A DNA stretch of 16,416 nucleotides, taken from NCBI GenBank assembly GCA_944385595.1, contig CALWXY010000014.1, forward strand, positions 1-16,416. Direction: 5' to 3'. This document shows, in pieces, positions 1-5,808 of the stretch. A program made the translations under genes and the position numbers. Every line of letters starts with the position of its first letter. The stretch's first letter is position 1. Below the pieces are notes generated by a model that had not been told where the DNA came from, did no database searches, and saw nothing but the letters and a program-made list of their open reading frames with translations. This DNA comes from an uncultured Oscillospiraceae bacterium. Its GTDB lineage: Bacteria; Bacillota; Clostridia; Oscillospirales; Oscillospiraceae.

Positions 1-1
1 A

Positions 2-391
2 ACCTGGGCAGTCGGCGCGCTCATTCGCATGACGCGCATAGCCGCTCCGCTGGTCGAGAAGGCCGCGGGCCTCTGCGAGACGAAGCTCGGCGACGACCTT
101 TTGAGCATATTCATCCTGTCCGTGTTCTGCAATATCCTCATCTTCATCGCGGTCGACAACTTCAACAACAACAAGCATGAGCTGGGCAAATACATAGCGC
201 TGTTTCTGGGCGTGCCGGTGTTCATCCTCTGCGGCTTTGAGCACTGCGTGGCGAACATGTTCTATTTCTCCATCGCGGGCATGTGGAGCGGCAAGACGCT
301 TCTGTACCTGGTGATTATGTCGCTGGGTAACGCCGTCGGCGGCTGGATTTTCCCGGTGGCGCGGCAGCTGAAAAATAAATATGTAAAATAG
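2..391 (+). CDS. Formate/nitrite transporter (FNT) family channel, 3' part only
   Basis: This is the C-terminal part (about 129 residues) of a membrane channel of the formate/nitrite family; the 5' end lies outside the window. The frame is open from base 2, so the ATG at 29 is internal. FNT proteins are pentameric inner-membrane channels for small anions such as formate, nitrite or hydrosulfide. The segment GFEHCVANMF matches the family signature that carries the pore histidine (GFEH), and a Gly-Asn-x-x-Gly-Gly turn (LGNAVGG) lies in the last membrane helix, also as expected. Three hydrophobic segments can be seen, and the protein ends in a short basic tail (RQLKNKYVK). The substrate cannot be decided from this fragment. 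A strong terminator follows 14 bases after the stop, so the gene ends its transcription unit. Confidence 0.88.
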   Translation, partial: TWAVGALIRMTRIAAPLVEKAAGLCETKLGDDLLSIFILSVFCNILIFIAVDNFNNNKHELGKYIALFLGVPVFILCGFEHCVANMFYFSIAGMWSGKTLLYLVIMSLGNAVGGWIFPVARQLKNKYVK

Positions 392-405
392 TGGGCATAC
401 TTGCT

Positions 406-436
406 AAAGCGCCGGAGCGGCAGCTCCGGCGCTTTT
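406..436 (+). terminator. Rho-independent terminator after the FNT gene
   Basis: A perfect 13-bp stem (406-418 with 423-435) has the four-base loop GGCA. The stem ends in AAA on the left and TTTT on the right. It sits just after the FNT stop codon and upstream of the ECF sigma promoter, separating the two units. Confidence 0.9.
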
Positions 437-444
437 GATTTTGC

Positions 445-470
445 GAAACTATTTTTGCGGCATGTGCGTC
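445..470 (+). promoter_or_regulatory. Putative ECF-type (autoregulated) promoter of the sigma factor gene
   Basis: GAAAC at 445-449 and CGTC at 467-470 are separated by 17 bases. This matches the general promoter pattern of extracytoplasmic-function sigma factors (an AAC-containing -35 and CGTC/CGTA -10, 16-17 bp apart). It starts 9 bases after the preceding terminator and about 58 bases upstream of the ECF sigma start codon. It is therefore well placed for the sigma factor to transcribe its own gene. The assignment rests on motif and position only. Confidence 0.6.
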
Positions 471-490
471 TATTAGACAGAGCCGCGAGG

Positions 491-504
491 TTCAAGATCT
501 TGAA
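491..504. repeat. 14-bp perfect palindrome in the sigma gene leader
   Basis: TTCAAGATCTTGAA is a perfect two-fold palindrome lying between the putative ECF promoter and the ribosome binding site. Its place in the 5' leader suggests an operator for a dimeric protein, or it may be chance. A second palindrome, CTCCTAGGAG (510-519), follows and contains part of the Shine-Dalgarno sequence. Confidence 0.4.
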
Positions 505-527
505 TTTCACTCCTAGGAGGAGATATC

Positions 528-1037
528 ATGTCTAAGAAAACCATGGACATGCGCGAATATGGAGAGCGCATCCATGCGTCGGGGAGGCGTCTTTACCGAA
601 TAGCCTACTGCTATGTGAAGAACGAGCAGGACGCGCTGGATATTGTGGGCGATGCGACGTATAAGGCGCTCAAGTCGCTGGACAATCTGCGCGAGCCTGA
701 CGCCTTCGACAGCTGGATGACACGGCTCGTTGTGAGCACGTCGATAGATTTTCTGCGCAGGCGCGGACGCTGCGTGACGGCCCCGCAGGAGCTGCTGGAG
801 GCGGCTCCGGATGAGGGCGGGCTTTCCGGGCTCGAGGACAAACTGGATTTGTACTCGGCGCTGGATTTGCTGCCGGCGGAGGATAAGGCCTATGTGATAC
901 TGAAGTACTTTGAGGGCAAGACCTTTGCGCAGATATCCGGGGAGCTGGACGTACCCGAGGCGACGGCCAAAACCAGAGTGTACCGTGCTTTAAAAAGATT
1001 GCGCAGACACTACGGACTGGAGGAGAACAATGGATAA
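528..1037 (+). CDS. RNA polymerase sigma-70 factor, ECF subfamily
   Basis: This 169-residue protein is a minimal sigma factor with only regions 2 and 4. Region 2 covers about residues 15-80, with the LYRIAYCYVKNEQDA core and the DAFDSWMTRLVVSTSIDFLRR segment that binds core polymerase and the -10 element. Region 4 covers about residues 105-165 and has a helix-turn-helix built on FAQISGELDVPEATAKTRVYRALKRLRR, which reads the -35 element. Length is normal for the family. The start is fixed by an AGGAGG site at 515-520, seven bases before the ATG. The gene overlaps the next one (anti-sigma-like) by eight bases, so the two are translationally coupled, as expected for a sigma factor and its inhibitor. 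An ECF-type promoter motif upstream suggests autoregulation. The inducing stress is unknown. Confidence 0.93.
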   Translation: MSKKTMDMREYGERIHASGRRLYRIAYCYVKNEQDALDIVGDATYKALKSLDNLREPDAFDSWMTRLVVSTSIDFLRRRGRCVTAPQELLEAAPDEGGLSGLEDKLDLYSALDLLPAEDKAYVILKYFEGKTFAQISGELDVPEATAKTRVYRALKRLRRHYGLEENNG

Positions 1038-1848
1038 CAGGGAAATATTTGAGAATATACCCGTACCCAATGAGCTGGATGAGGTCATTGACCGCGCGAT
1101 AAGACGGGCTGAGAAGCGCTACTCACCTGTAAAACAAATATTTGCGGCAGCTGCCTGCCTTGCGCTGGCGCTGTTTACGGCGGCCAATACGCCGCTGTAT
1201 ACGTATGCCCAGGATGTGCCGGTCATAGGCGACGTGGTGCGTGTGTTCCGCATAGGCGCCGGCGGTGAGATTACCGACGGCCAGGAACTCGGCGCCGAGA
1301 GCGAGGGCGGGAGCGTTCAGCTGACGTTCGGCGAGGCCTCGACAGCCCCGGTCTATGAGGTGGAGCGCTTTGCGGCTCCGGAGCGCGTCGTGATAACCAT
1401 GCACGGCGTGCGGTTTACCGACCGGGACGAGGTGATTGCAAATATTGAAGCTGCCGAAGGCGTTGCGGGAGCATACTTTGCACTCGTGATGGACGACTCC
1501 ATGATGCAGCTGGTCGTGGAGCTGGAGCGTGGCTTCGACTGCACGGTGACGGAGCTGGCTGACCCGGCGGGACTCAAGCTGGACTTCACCGGCGGAGTGG
1601 AAACGACTGATGAGACAGTCTGGTATCTGCGAAGCGAGAGCATGCCCAGGGGCGAGAATCTTGCAATGCTGTGCGAGCAGTACGCGGAGTTTCAGCCGCA
1701 TCAGGTACGCACGGTGAGCGGCAATTTCGCCGTGGTCATCGGCAGCTATGGCTCCGAGGACGATGCGAAGACAGCCCTCGCACAGCTGCCTGAGGGCTCG
1801 CCGTTCTACGCGGCATCCTCGAAGCAGTACGAGCCGCTGGGGGACTGA
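1030..1848 (+). CDS. Membrane anti-sigma factor-like protein (DUF4179-like)
   Basis: This 272-residue protein is predicted to hold the preceding ECF sigma factor inactive. It has a short cytoplasmic N-terminus (1-34) containing the IPVPNELDEVIDRAIRRA motif common in clostridial anti-sigma proteins. One membrane helix follows (about 35-52, FAAAACLALALFTAA), then a conserved-looking NTPLYTYAQDVPVIGDVVRVF stretch just outside the membrane, which resembles DUF4179-type proteins. The rest (about 75-272) is an extracytoplasmic sensor-like region of unknown fold. The last 41 residues include FAVVIGSYGSEDDAKTALAQL, which faintly recalls the start of a peptidoglycan-binding SPOR domain. Translation is coupled to the sigma gene by an eight-base overlap. 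No clear terminator follows. The anti-sigma role is inferred from architecture and gene order; no catalytic motif was found. Confidence 0.72.
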   Translation: MDNREIFENIPVPNELDEVIDRAIRRAEKRYSPVKQIFAAAACLALALFTAANTPLYTYAQDVPVIGDVVRVFRIGAGGEITDGQELGAESEGGSVQLTFGEASTAPVYEVERFAAPERVVITMHGVRFTDRDEVIANIEAAEGVAGAYFALVMDDSMMQLVVELERGFDCTVTELADPAGLKLDFTGGVETTDETVWYLRSESMPRGENLAMLCEQYAEFQPHQVRTVSGNFAVVIGSYGSEDDAKTALAQLPEGSPFYAASSKQYEPLGD

Positions 1849-1911
1849 GAGGTCAAAATGTAATTTTATACTATTATTATAACAAAGTTTGGCAGAATTC
1901 TACAAAATCGC
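1849..1911. other. AT-rich spacer with no recognisable signal
   Basis: This is the spacer between the anti-sigma-like gene and the L-box promoter. It is AT-rich and contains neither a convincing hairpin with a T-run nor an open reading frame. Whether transcription from the sigma operon continues into the riboswitch region cannot be judged from sequence. Confidence 0.5.
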
Positions 1912-1939
1912 TTGACAAAACATTTTTTGAGCATATAAT
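1912..1939 (+). promoter_or_regulatory. Sigma-A promoter of the lysine-riboswitch/NhaC unit
   Basis: A perfect TTGACA (1912-1917) and a perfect TATAAT (1934-1939) are 16 bases apart. Transcription should start near 1946, a few bases before the first paired strand of the lysine riboswitch. This makes it a strong housekeeping promoter whose output is controlled mainly by the riboswitch. Confidence 0.9.
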
Positions 1940-1950
1940 GGACGCAAAGC

Positions 1951-2118
1951 TATTGATAGAGGCGCGGCACGCCAAGAGTACGCCCGCACCGCGGGACGGA
2001 CATCCGCGGGCGAAAAGGGGCTGCCGCCGAAGTGGAGCGACGGGCTGTCCGGCGCGCGCTCTGCTGGGTCGACGGAGAATATCCGGCGAACTGTCACGCA
2101 AGTGGAGCGCTGTCATGT
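1951..2118 (+). ncRNA. Lysine riboswitch (L-box) aptamer
   Basis: The conserved core pieces of the L-box appear in order: AGAGGCGCG (1958-1966), AAGAGTA (1974-1980), GCCGAAG (2026-2032), GCTGGG (2063-2068), AACTGTCACG (2089-2098) and GTGGAGCGCT (2102-2111). The closing helix P1 can be formed by 1954-1959 with 2110-2115 (TGATAG with CTGTCA, one G-U pair). An inner arm is visible as GCCCGC (1982-1987) with GCGGGC (2006-2011). L-boxes bind lysine and usually turn off lysine biosynthesis or uptake genes. A terminator follows within 25 bases, so this is a transcriptional OFF switch. The bases GTCATG at 2112-2117 can pair with CATGAC at 2145-2150 in the left terminator arm, giving a plausible antiterminator when P1 is open. 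Confidence 0.93.
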
Positions 2119-2139
2119 CTGATCGTCAAAAGGCTTACT

Positions 2140-2175
2140 ACGGCCATGACCGCTCTCCGGTCATGGCCGTTTTTT
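2140..2175 (+). terminator. Riboswitch expression-platform terminator
   Basis: A perfect 13-bp stem (2140-2152 with 2158-2170) has loop CTCTC and runs into six T residues. It lies between the lysine aptamer and the NhaC-family gene. When lysine is bound, transcription should stop here. The left arm can alternatively pair with the 3' strand of P1. Confidence 0.92.
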
Positions 2176-2205
2176 GCGGCAAAATAGAAAAAAGGAGAAA
2201 GAGAA

Positions 2206-3885
2206 ATGAAGAGAACCAACCGCAGCCTCATGCTCGTGCTGCTGGTGCTGCTCGTCGCTCTGGCGCTGGCCGTCCCCGTGTTTGCGGCGGACGAGGCGCT
2301 CGTCGAGTGCCCCGAATGCGCCGGTGTGGGGAGTATAGCCTGCCCCACCTGTGAGGGCGCCGGAGAGATTGCCGAGCCCTACCAGAGCAGCATGACCGCC
2401 ACCTTCTGGGCGCTCGTGCCGCCCGTCATCGCCATAGTCCTGGCGCTCATCACCAAGGAGGTCTTCTCCTCCCTGTTCGTCGGCATCGTGGCCGGCGCGC
2501 TGTTCTACGCCGACTTCCATCCCGTCATGGCGCTCGACACCATGCTGAACTCCGGCATGATCGCCGCCATCGCCGAGAGCGCCGGTATCTTCCTGTTCCT
2601 CGTGCTGCTCGGCATCATGGTCGCCCTGATAAACGCCTCCGGCGGCTCCGCCGCCTTCGGCCGCTGGGCTCAGAAGAACATCAAGTCCCGCGCGGGCGCC
2701 ACGCTCGCCACCTTCGTGCTCGGCGTGCTGATTTTCGTCGACGACTACTTCAACTGCCTGACCGTCGGCTCCGTCATGCGCCCCGTCACGGACGGCCACC
2801 GCGTCTCCCGCGCGAAGCTCGCGTATCTGATTGACGCCACCGCCGCCCCCGTCTGCATGATCGCGCCCGTGTCGTCCTGGGCCGCCGCCGTCTCCGGCGT
2901 CGCCTCCGACCTCGACACCGGCATCACCGGCATACAGCTGTTCATCCAGGCCATACCCTATAACTTCTACTCCCTGCTCACCTTCGTGTTCATCGTCGCC
3001 CTCGTCGCCATGAAGTTCGACTACGGCCCCATGCGCGAGTTCGAGCTGAGAGCACAGCAGAGCGGCGACCTCGGCGCCCTCGAGAGCGAGAGCGAGGTAG
3101 TCGACAACGGCAGGGGCAAGGTCGCAGACCTGCTGCTGCCCGTCATCATGCTCATAGTCTTCTGCATACTCGGCATGATCTACGTCGGCGGCTTCTTCGA
3201 CGGCGCCAGCTTCATCGACGCCTTCGCCAATACCGACGCCTACGTCAGCCTGCCCTGGGGCGCCATCATCGCCCTGGTGCTCACCATTGTCTACCTCATC
3301 GCCCGCCGCGTCCTCACCTTCAAGGAGGCCATGGACTGCGTGCCCAAGGGCTTCATCGCAATGGTCCCGGCCATCACCATACTCACCATGGCCGTCAGCC
3401 TGAAGAACATGACCGGCCTGCTCGGCGCCGACCAGTATGTCTACGACATGATGTACGCCGCCTCCGACAGCCTGAAGAACTTCCTGCCCGCCGTCATCTT
3501 CGTCGTGGCCTGCTTCCTCGGCTTCTCCACCGGCACCAGCTGGGGCACCTTCGGCATACTCATCCCCATAGTCGTCGCCATGTTCCCGGCCGACAGCACC
3601 CTCCTCACCATAGGCATTTCCGCCTGCCTCGCGGGCGCCGTCTGCGGCGACCACTGCTCGCCCATCTCCGACACCACCATCATGTCCTCCGCCGGCGCCC
3701 AGTGCAACCACGTCGACCACGTCTCGACCCAGCTGCCCTACGCCATCACCGTCGCGGCGGTCAGCTTCGTCTGCTACGTCGTGGCGGGCGTCGTGCAGAA
3801 CGTGTTCGTCTGCCTCGCCGTCGGCGTGGTGCTGATTGTGGCCGTCCTCGCGGTCATCCGCAGCATGTACACCAAAAAGGCCTGA
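2206..3885 (+). CDS. NhaC-family transporter under lysine riboswitch control, probable lysine transporter (LysW-like)
   Basis: This 559-residue multi-spanning membrane protein belongs to the NhaC antiporter superfamily. Family marks include VDDYFNCLTVGSVMRPVTD, the GTSWGTFGILIPI segment and GDHCSPISDTTIMSSAGA followed by HVSTQLPYA. NhaC proteins exchange sodium for protons, but L-box-controlled members have been predicted to be lysine transporters (the LysW group), which fits the riboswitch upstream. The N-terminus is odd. Residues 1-28 form a signal peptide ending in VFA-A, then comes CxxCxGxGx3CxxCxGxG (Cys35, 38, 46, 49), like a DnaJ zinc-finger repeat. The first transport helix begins after about residue 65. 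If the signal peptide is cleaved, the Cys motif faces outside. GGAG at 2194-2197 supports the start. The gene is monocistronic, closed by a strong terminator. Substrate is inferred from regulation only. Confidence 0.9.
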   Translation: MKRTNRSLMLVLLVLLVALALAVPVFAADEALVECPECAGVGSIACPTCEGAGEIAEPYQSSMTATFWALVPPVIAIVLALITKEVFSSLFVGIVAGALFYADFHPVMALDTMLNSGMIAAIAESAGIFLFLVLLGIMVALINASGGSAAFGRWAQKNIKSRAGATLATFVLGVLIFVDDYFNCLTVGSVMRPVTDGHRVSRAKLAYLIDATAAPVCMIAPVSSWAAAVSGVASDLDTGITGIQLFIQAIPYNFYSLLTFVFIVALVAMKFDYGPMREFELRAQQSGDLGALESESEVVDNGRGKVADLLLPVIMLIVFCILGMIYVGGFFDGASFIDAFANTDAYVSLPWGAIIALVLTIVYLIARRVLTFKEAMDCVPKGFIAMVPAITILTMAVSLKNMTGLLGADQYVYDMMYAASDSLKNFLPAVIFVVACFLGFSTGTSWGTFGILIPIVVAMFPADSTLLTIGISACLAGAVCGDHCSPISDTTIMSSAGAQCNHVDHVSTQLPYAITVAAVSFVCYVVAGVVQNVFVCLAVGVVLIVAVLAVIRSMYTKKA

Positions 3886-3897
3886 ACGATTCAAATA

Positions 3898-3935
3898 ACA
3901 AAACAGCGCATGGCAAACGCCATGCGCTGTTTTGT
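3898..3935. terminator. Bidirectional terminator between NhaC gene and hydrolase operon
   Basis: A perfect 17-bp inverted repeat (3898-3914 with 3919-3935) has loop AAAC on the plus strand and interrupted T-runs on both sides. It lies 12 bases after the NhaC-family stop codon and 22 bases beyond the stop of the minus-strand hydrolase, so it can end both convergent transcription units. Confidence 0.9.
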
Positions 3936-3957
3936 TTTATATGGAGGAAACAAAAGC

Positions 3958-4851
3958 TTATCGGGAATTCCTGAGCATGGAGACTATGAGCTGAGCGCCC
4001 TCGCGCCAGTGCTCCATGAAGTGGGGGATGAAGCCGTGCTTCGCGCCGGGTACGCGCCTCATGGTGACCTCGACGCCGAGGGAGACCAGCTTCATGCCGA
4101 AGCGCTCGTCCTCGAAGCGCAGGTCGCACTGACCGGTGCTGATTATGAGCGTGCGCGGCATGGCGCTGAGCAGCTCGTCCGGGGCGAAGAGGGGGGAGAG
4201 GTAGCTGTCGCGCCCGACGGCCTCGTCGCCGCCGGTGAGCAGCTCGCCGAAGGCGTCCATGCGGGCGCAGGGCATCATGCGTTTGGCGAAGCCCGGCAGC
4301 TTGTATTTTGCGGGGGTGAGGTTGTCGGCAACGCCGTAGCCCAGCACGGCGAGGCAGAATCTGCGCTCGCCGGAGAGCTTGAGCGCCACGGCGGCGGCGA
4401 GCGTTGCGCCCGCGCTGTAGCCGCCTATGCTGACGCGGCTCGCGTCGGCGTCCCAGCTCTCGCAGCTGTCGAAGACCCAGTTCGCGGCGTCGCAGCACTG
4501 ATCCATCGGCACAGGCCAGGTGACGCCGTCGGCGGTGGTGCTGTAATCTATGTCGACCACCATGCCCTCGATGGCGTCGGCGATGTAGGCGGAGTAAAAC
4601 CAGTCGTTCTCCTTGTGGCCGTAGTAGAAGCCGCCGCCGTGGATGTTGATGTGCACCGGGCAGTTCGCCGTGCGGTTTTTGGCGGTGAACACATAGCAGG
4701 TGTAGCCGCCGCGCTGCACGGTCTCCATGTCGGCGAGGGAGAGGTAGGCGCGCTGCTCGTCGCCGTAGCTTACGTTTGCGGTCATGGTCTCGCTGCGGCT
4801 GGCGCTGAGATAGTCGAGCAGCTCTGCGCGCCTTTTGTCGGTGAGCGGCAT
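3958..4851 (-). CDS. Alpha/beta hydrolase, HSL/acetyl-esterase type (last gene of TTT operon)
   Basis: This 297-residue cytoplasmic protein has no signal peptide. It carries the marks of the hormone-sensitive-lipase-like alpha/beta hydrolases, which cleave short esters and related bonds. HGGG at 71-74 forms the oxyanion hole. The nucleophile elbow is GYSAG with Ser146. The likely acid is Asp243 in QCDLRFEDE, and the base is His272 in KHGF. Asp243 lies one residue away from the usual place of the acid relative to the following Arg and Glu residues. The ATG at 4851 was chosen because TGAGAGAGGAGG precedes it and the upstream gene stops just two bases earlier (TGA-CC-ATG). An in-frame extension upstream overlaps that gene in another frame and is rejected. 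It is related to the upstream hydrolase and ends the operon at the bidirectional terminator. The natural substrate is unknown. Confidence 0.86.
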   Translation of the reverse strand: MPLTDKRRAELLDYLSASRSETMTANVSYGDEQRAYLSLADMETVQRGGYTCYVFTAKNRTANCPVHINIHGGGFYYGHKENDWFYSAYIADAIEGMVVDIDYSTTADGVTWPVPMDQCCDAANWVFDSCESWDADASRVSIGGYSAGATLAAAVALKLSGERRFCLAVLGYGVADNLTPAKYKLPGFAKRMMPCARMDAFGELLTGGDEAVGRDSYLSPLFAPDELLSAMPRTLIISTGQCDLRFEDERFGMKLVSLGVEVTMRRVPGAKHGFIPHFMEHWREGAQLIVSMLRNSR

Positions 4852-4853
4852 GG

Positions 4854-5783
4854 TCAGGCCTCCTCTCTCAGGGCGGGAACCCTGTTGATGGTGTCGATGA
4901 TCAGCTGCTGTGCCTCGACCCACTCGTCGGCGAGACGGATGGTGAAGCCGTGGCGGCTGTGCATGAAGCGGCGCATGGTGACCTCCACGCCGAGCGCCGC
5001 GAGGCGCGCGCCGTAGGCCTCGTTCTGGAGGCGGAAGCCGCAGTTGGCGGCGGAGATAATCAGCGTCGCGGGCTGGGCGAGCAGCATCTCGTCGGTGGCC
5101 TTTGCGGGCGAGACGCAGGGGGAGAAGCGCAGCTGGCTGTTGCCGTCGGTGTAGAGCTGGAAGAAGGCCTCGGAGCGCTCGGCGGGTATGACCGGCATAT
5201 TCGGGTCGGCGGGCGGGATTTCCTTGCCGTCCTCGAGGTCGATGGCGGCGAAGTCGAGAATCTGGAGGCAGAAGCGGAAGTCGCCGGTGGCGGCGGCGCG
5301 CTGGGTGAGCGCGGCGGTGAGGTTGCCGCCTGCGCTGTGGCCGCCTATGCTGACGCGCTTGGGGTCGGCGCCCCAGGCGGCGGCGCGCTCGAACACCCAG
5401 CCGCAGACGGCGTAGCACTGCTCAAAGGCGGCGGGGAAGGGCTGGTTCTGGGAGAGCGCGTAGTCGATGTCGACGGTGATGCCGCGTATCTCGGCGGCGA
5501 CGTGGGCGCAGTACATGTCGTCGTCGGCGTTCTGCGGGAAGTAGAAGCCGCCGCCGTGCATGTTGATGTGCAGCGGGCAGCCGGGCGCGAGGTCGAGCGC
5601 CCTGGTGATGATGCAGCGGACGTCGCCGTAGGGCGTGGGGACGAATACCTCCTCCTGCGTGACCTTGGCCGAGTAGGCGGTGTACCACTCGGGAATCACG
5701 CGGGTCTGGAACGAGCTGCGCAGAGCGCCGGTGCGGGCGATGACGTCCTCGTAATACTGCTTTTCCTGAGCTGTCAAAGCCAT
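4854..5783 (-). CDS. Alpha/beta hydrolase, HSL type, divergent catalytic acid
   Basis: This 309-residue protein is homologous to the downstream hydrolase along its whole length; both share, for example, LGVEVTMRR before the C-terminal His. It keeps the oxyanion motif HGGG (76-79), the nucleophile elbow GHSAG with Ser150, the DYALSQNQPFPAAFEQC segment typical of the family, and the catalytic His278 in RHGF. The acid is not where expected. The paralogue has CDLR with Asp243, while this one reads CGFR (Cys248-Gly249), so no Asp is present at either candidate place. Another residue may supply the charge, or activity may be altered. A ribosome site AAAGGAG lies ten bases before the ATG. It is 25 bases from tctA and two from the next gene, so it is clearly part of the transporter operon. 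No signal peptide, so probably cytoplasmic. Confidence 0.86.
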   Translation of the reverse strand: MALTAQEKQYYEDVIARTGALRSSFQTRVIPEWYTAYSAKVTQEEVFVPTPYGDVRCIITRALDLAPGCPLHINMHGGGFYFPQNADDDMYCAHVAAEIRGITVDIDYALSQNQPFPAAFEQCYAVCGWVFERAAAWGADPKRVSIGGHSAGGNLTAALTQRAAATGDFRFCLQILDFAAIDLEDGKEIPPADPNMPVIPAERSEAFFQLYTDGNSQLRFSPCVSPAKATDEMLLAQPATLIISAANCGFRLQNEAYGARLAALGVEVTMRRFMHSRHGFTIRLADEWVEAQQLIIDTINRVPALREEA

Positions 5784-5808
5784 TGGAAGTTAACTCCTTT
5801 AATCAAAA

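Noticed and set aside
1938..2354. Open frame across the lysine riboswitch and the start of the NhaC-family gene
   Set aside because: It lies within a structured RNA and its terminator, has an Arg-rich product, and lacks a ribosome site.
2161..3894. Long open frame on the minus strand opposite the NhaC-family gene
   Set aside because: It is an Asp/Gly/His/Glu-rich shadow frame caused by GC-rich codons of the real gene; no family motif, no ribosome site, and it runs through the riboswitch terminator.
3958..5418. 486-codon version of the last hydrolase with a long N-terminal extension
   Set aside because: The extension is Arg/Pro-rich and overlaps the upstream hydrolase in another frame; the ATG at 4851 has AGGAGG and the N-terminus then aligns with the paralogue.
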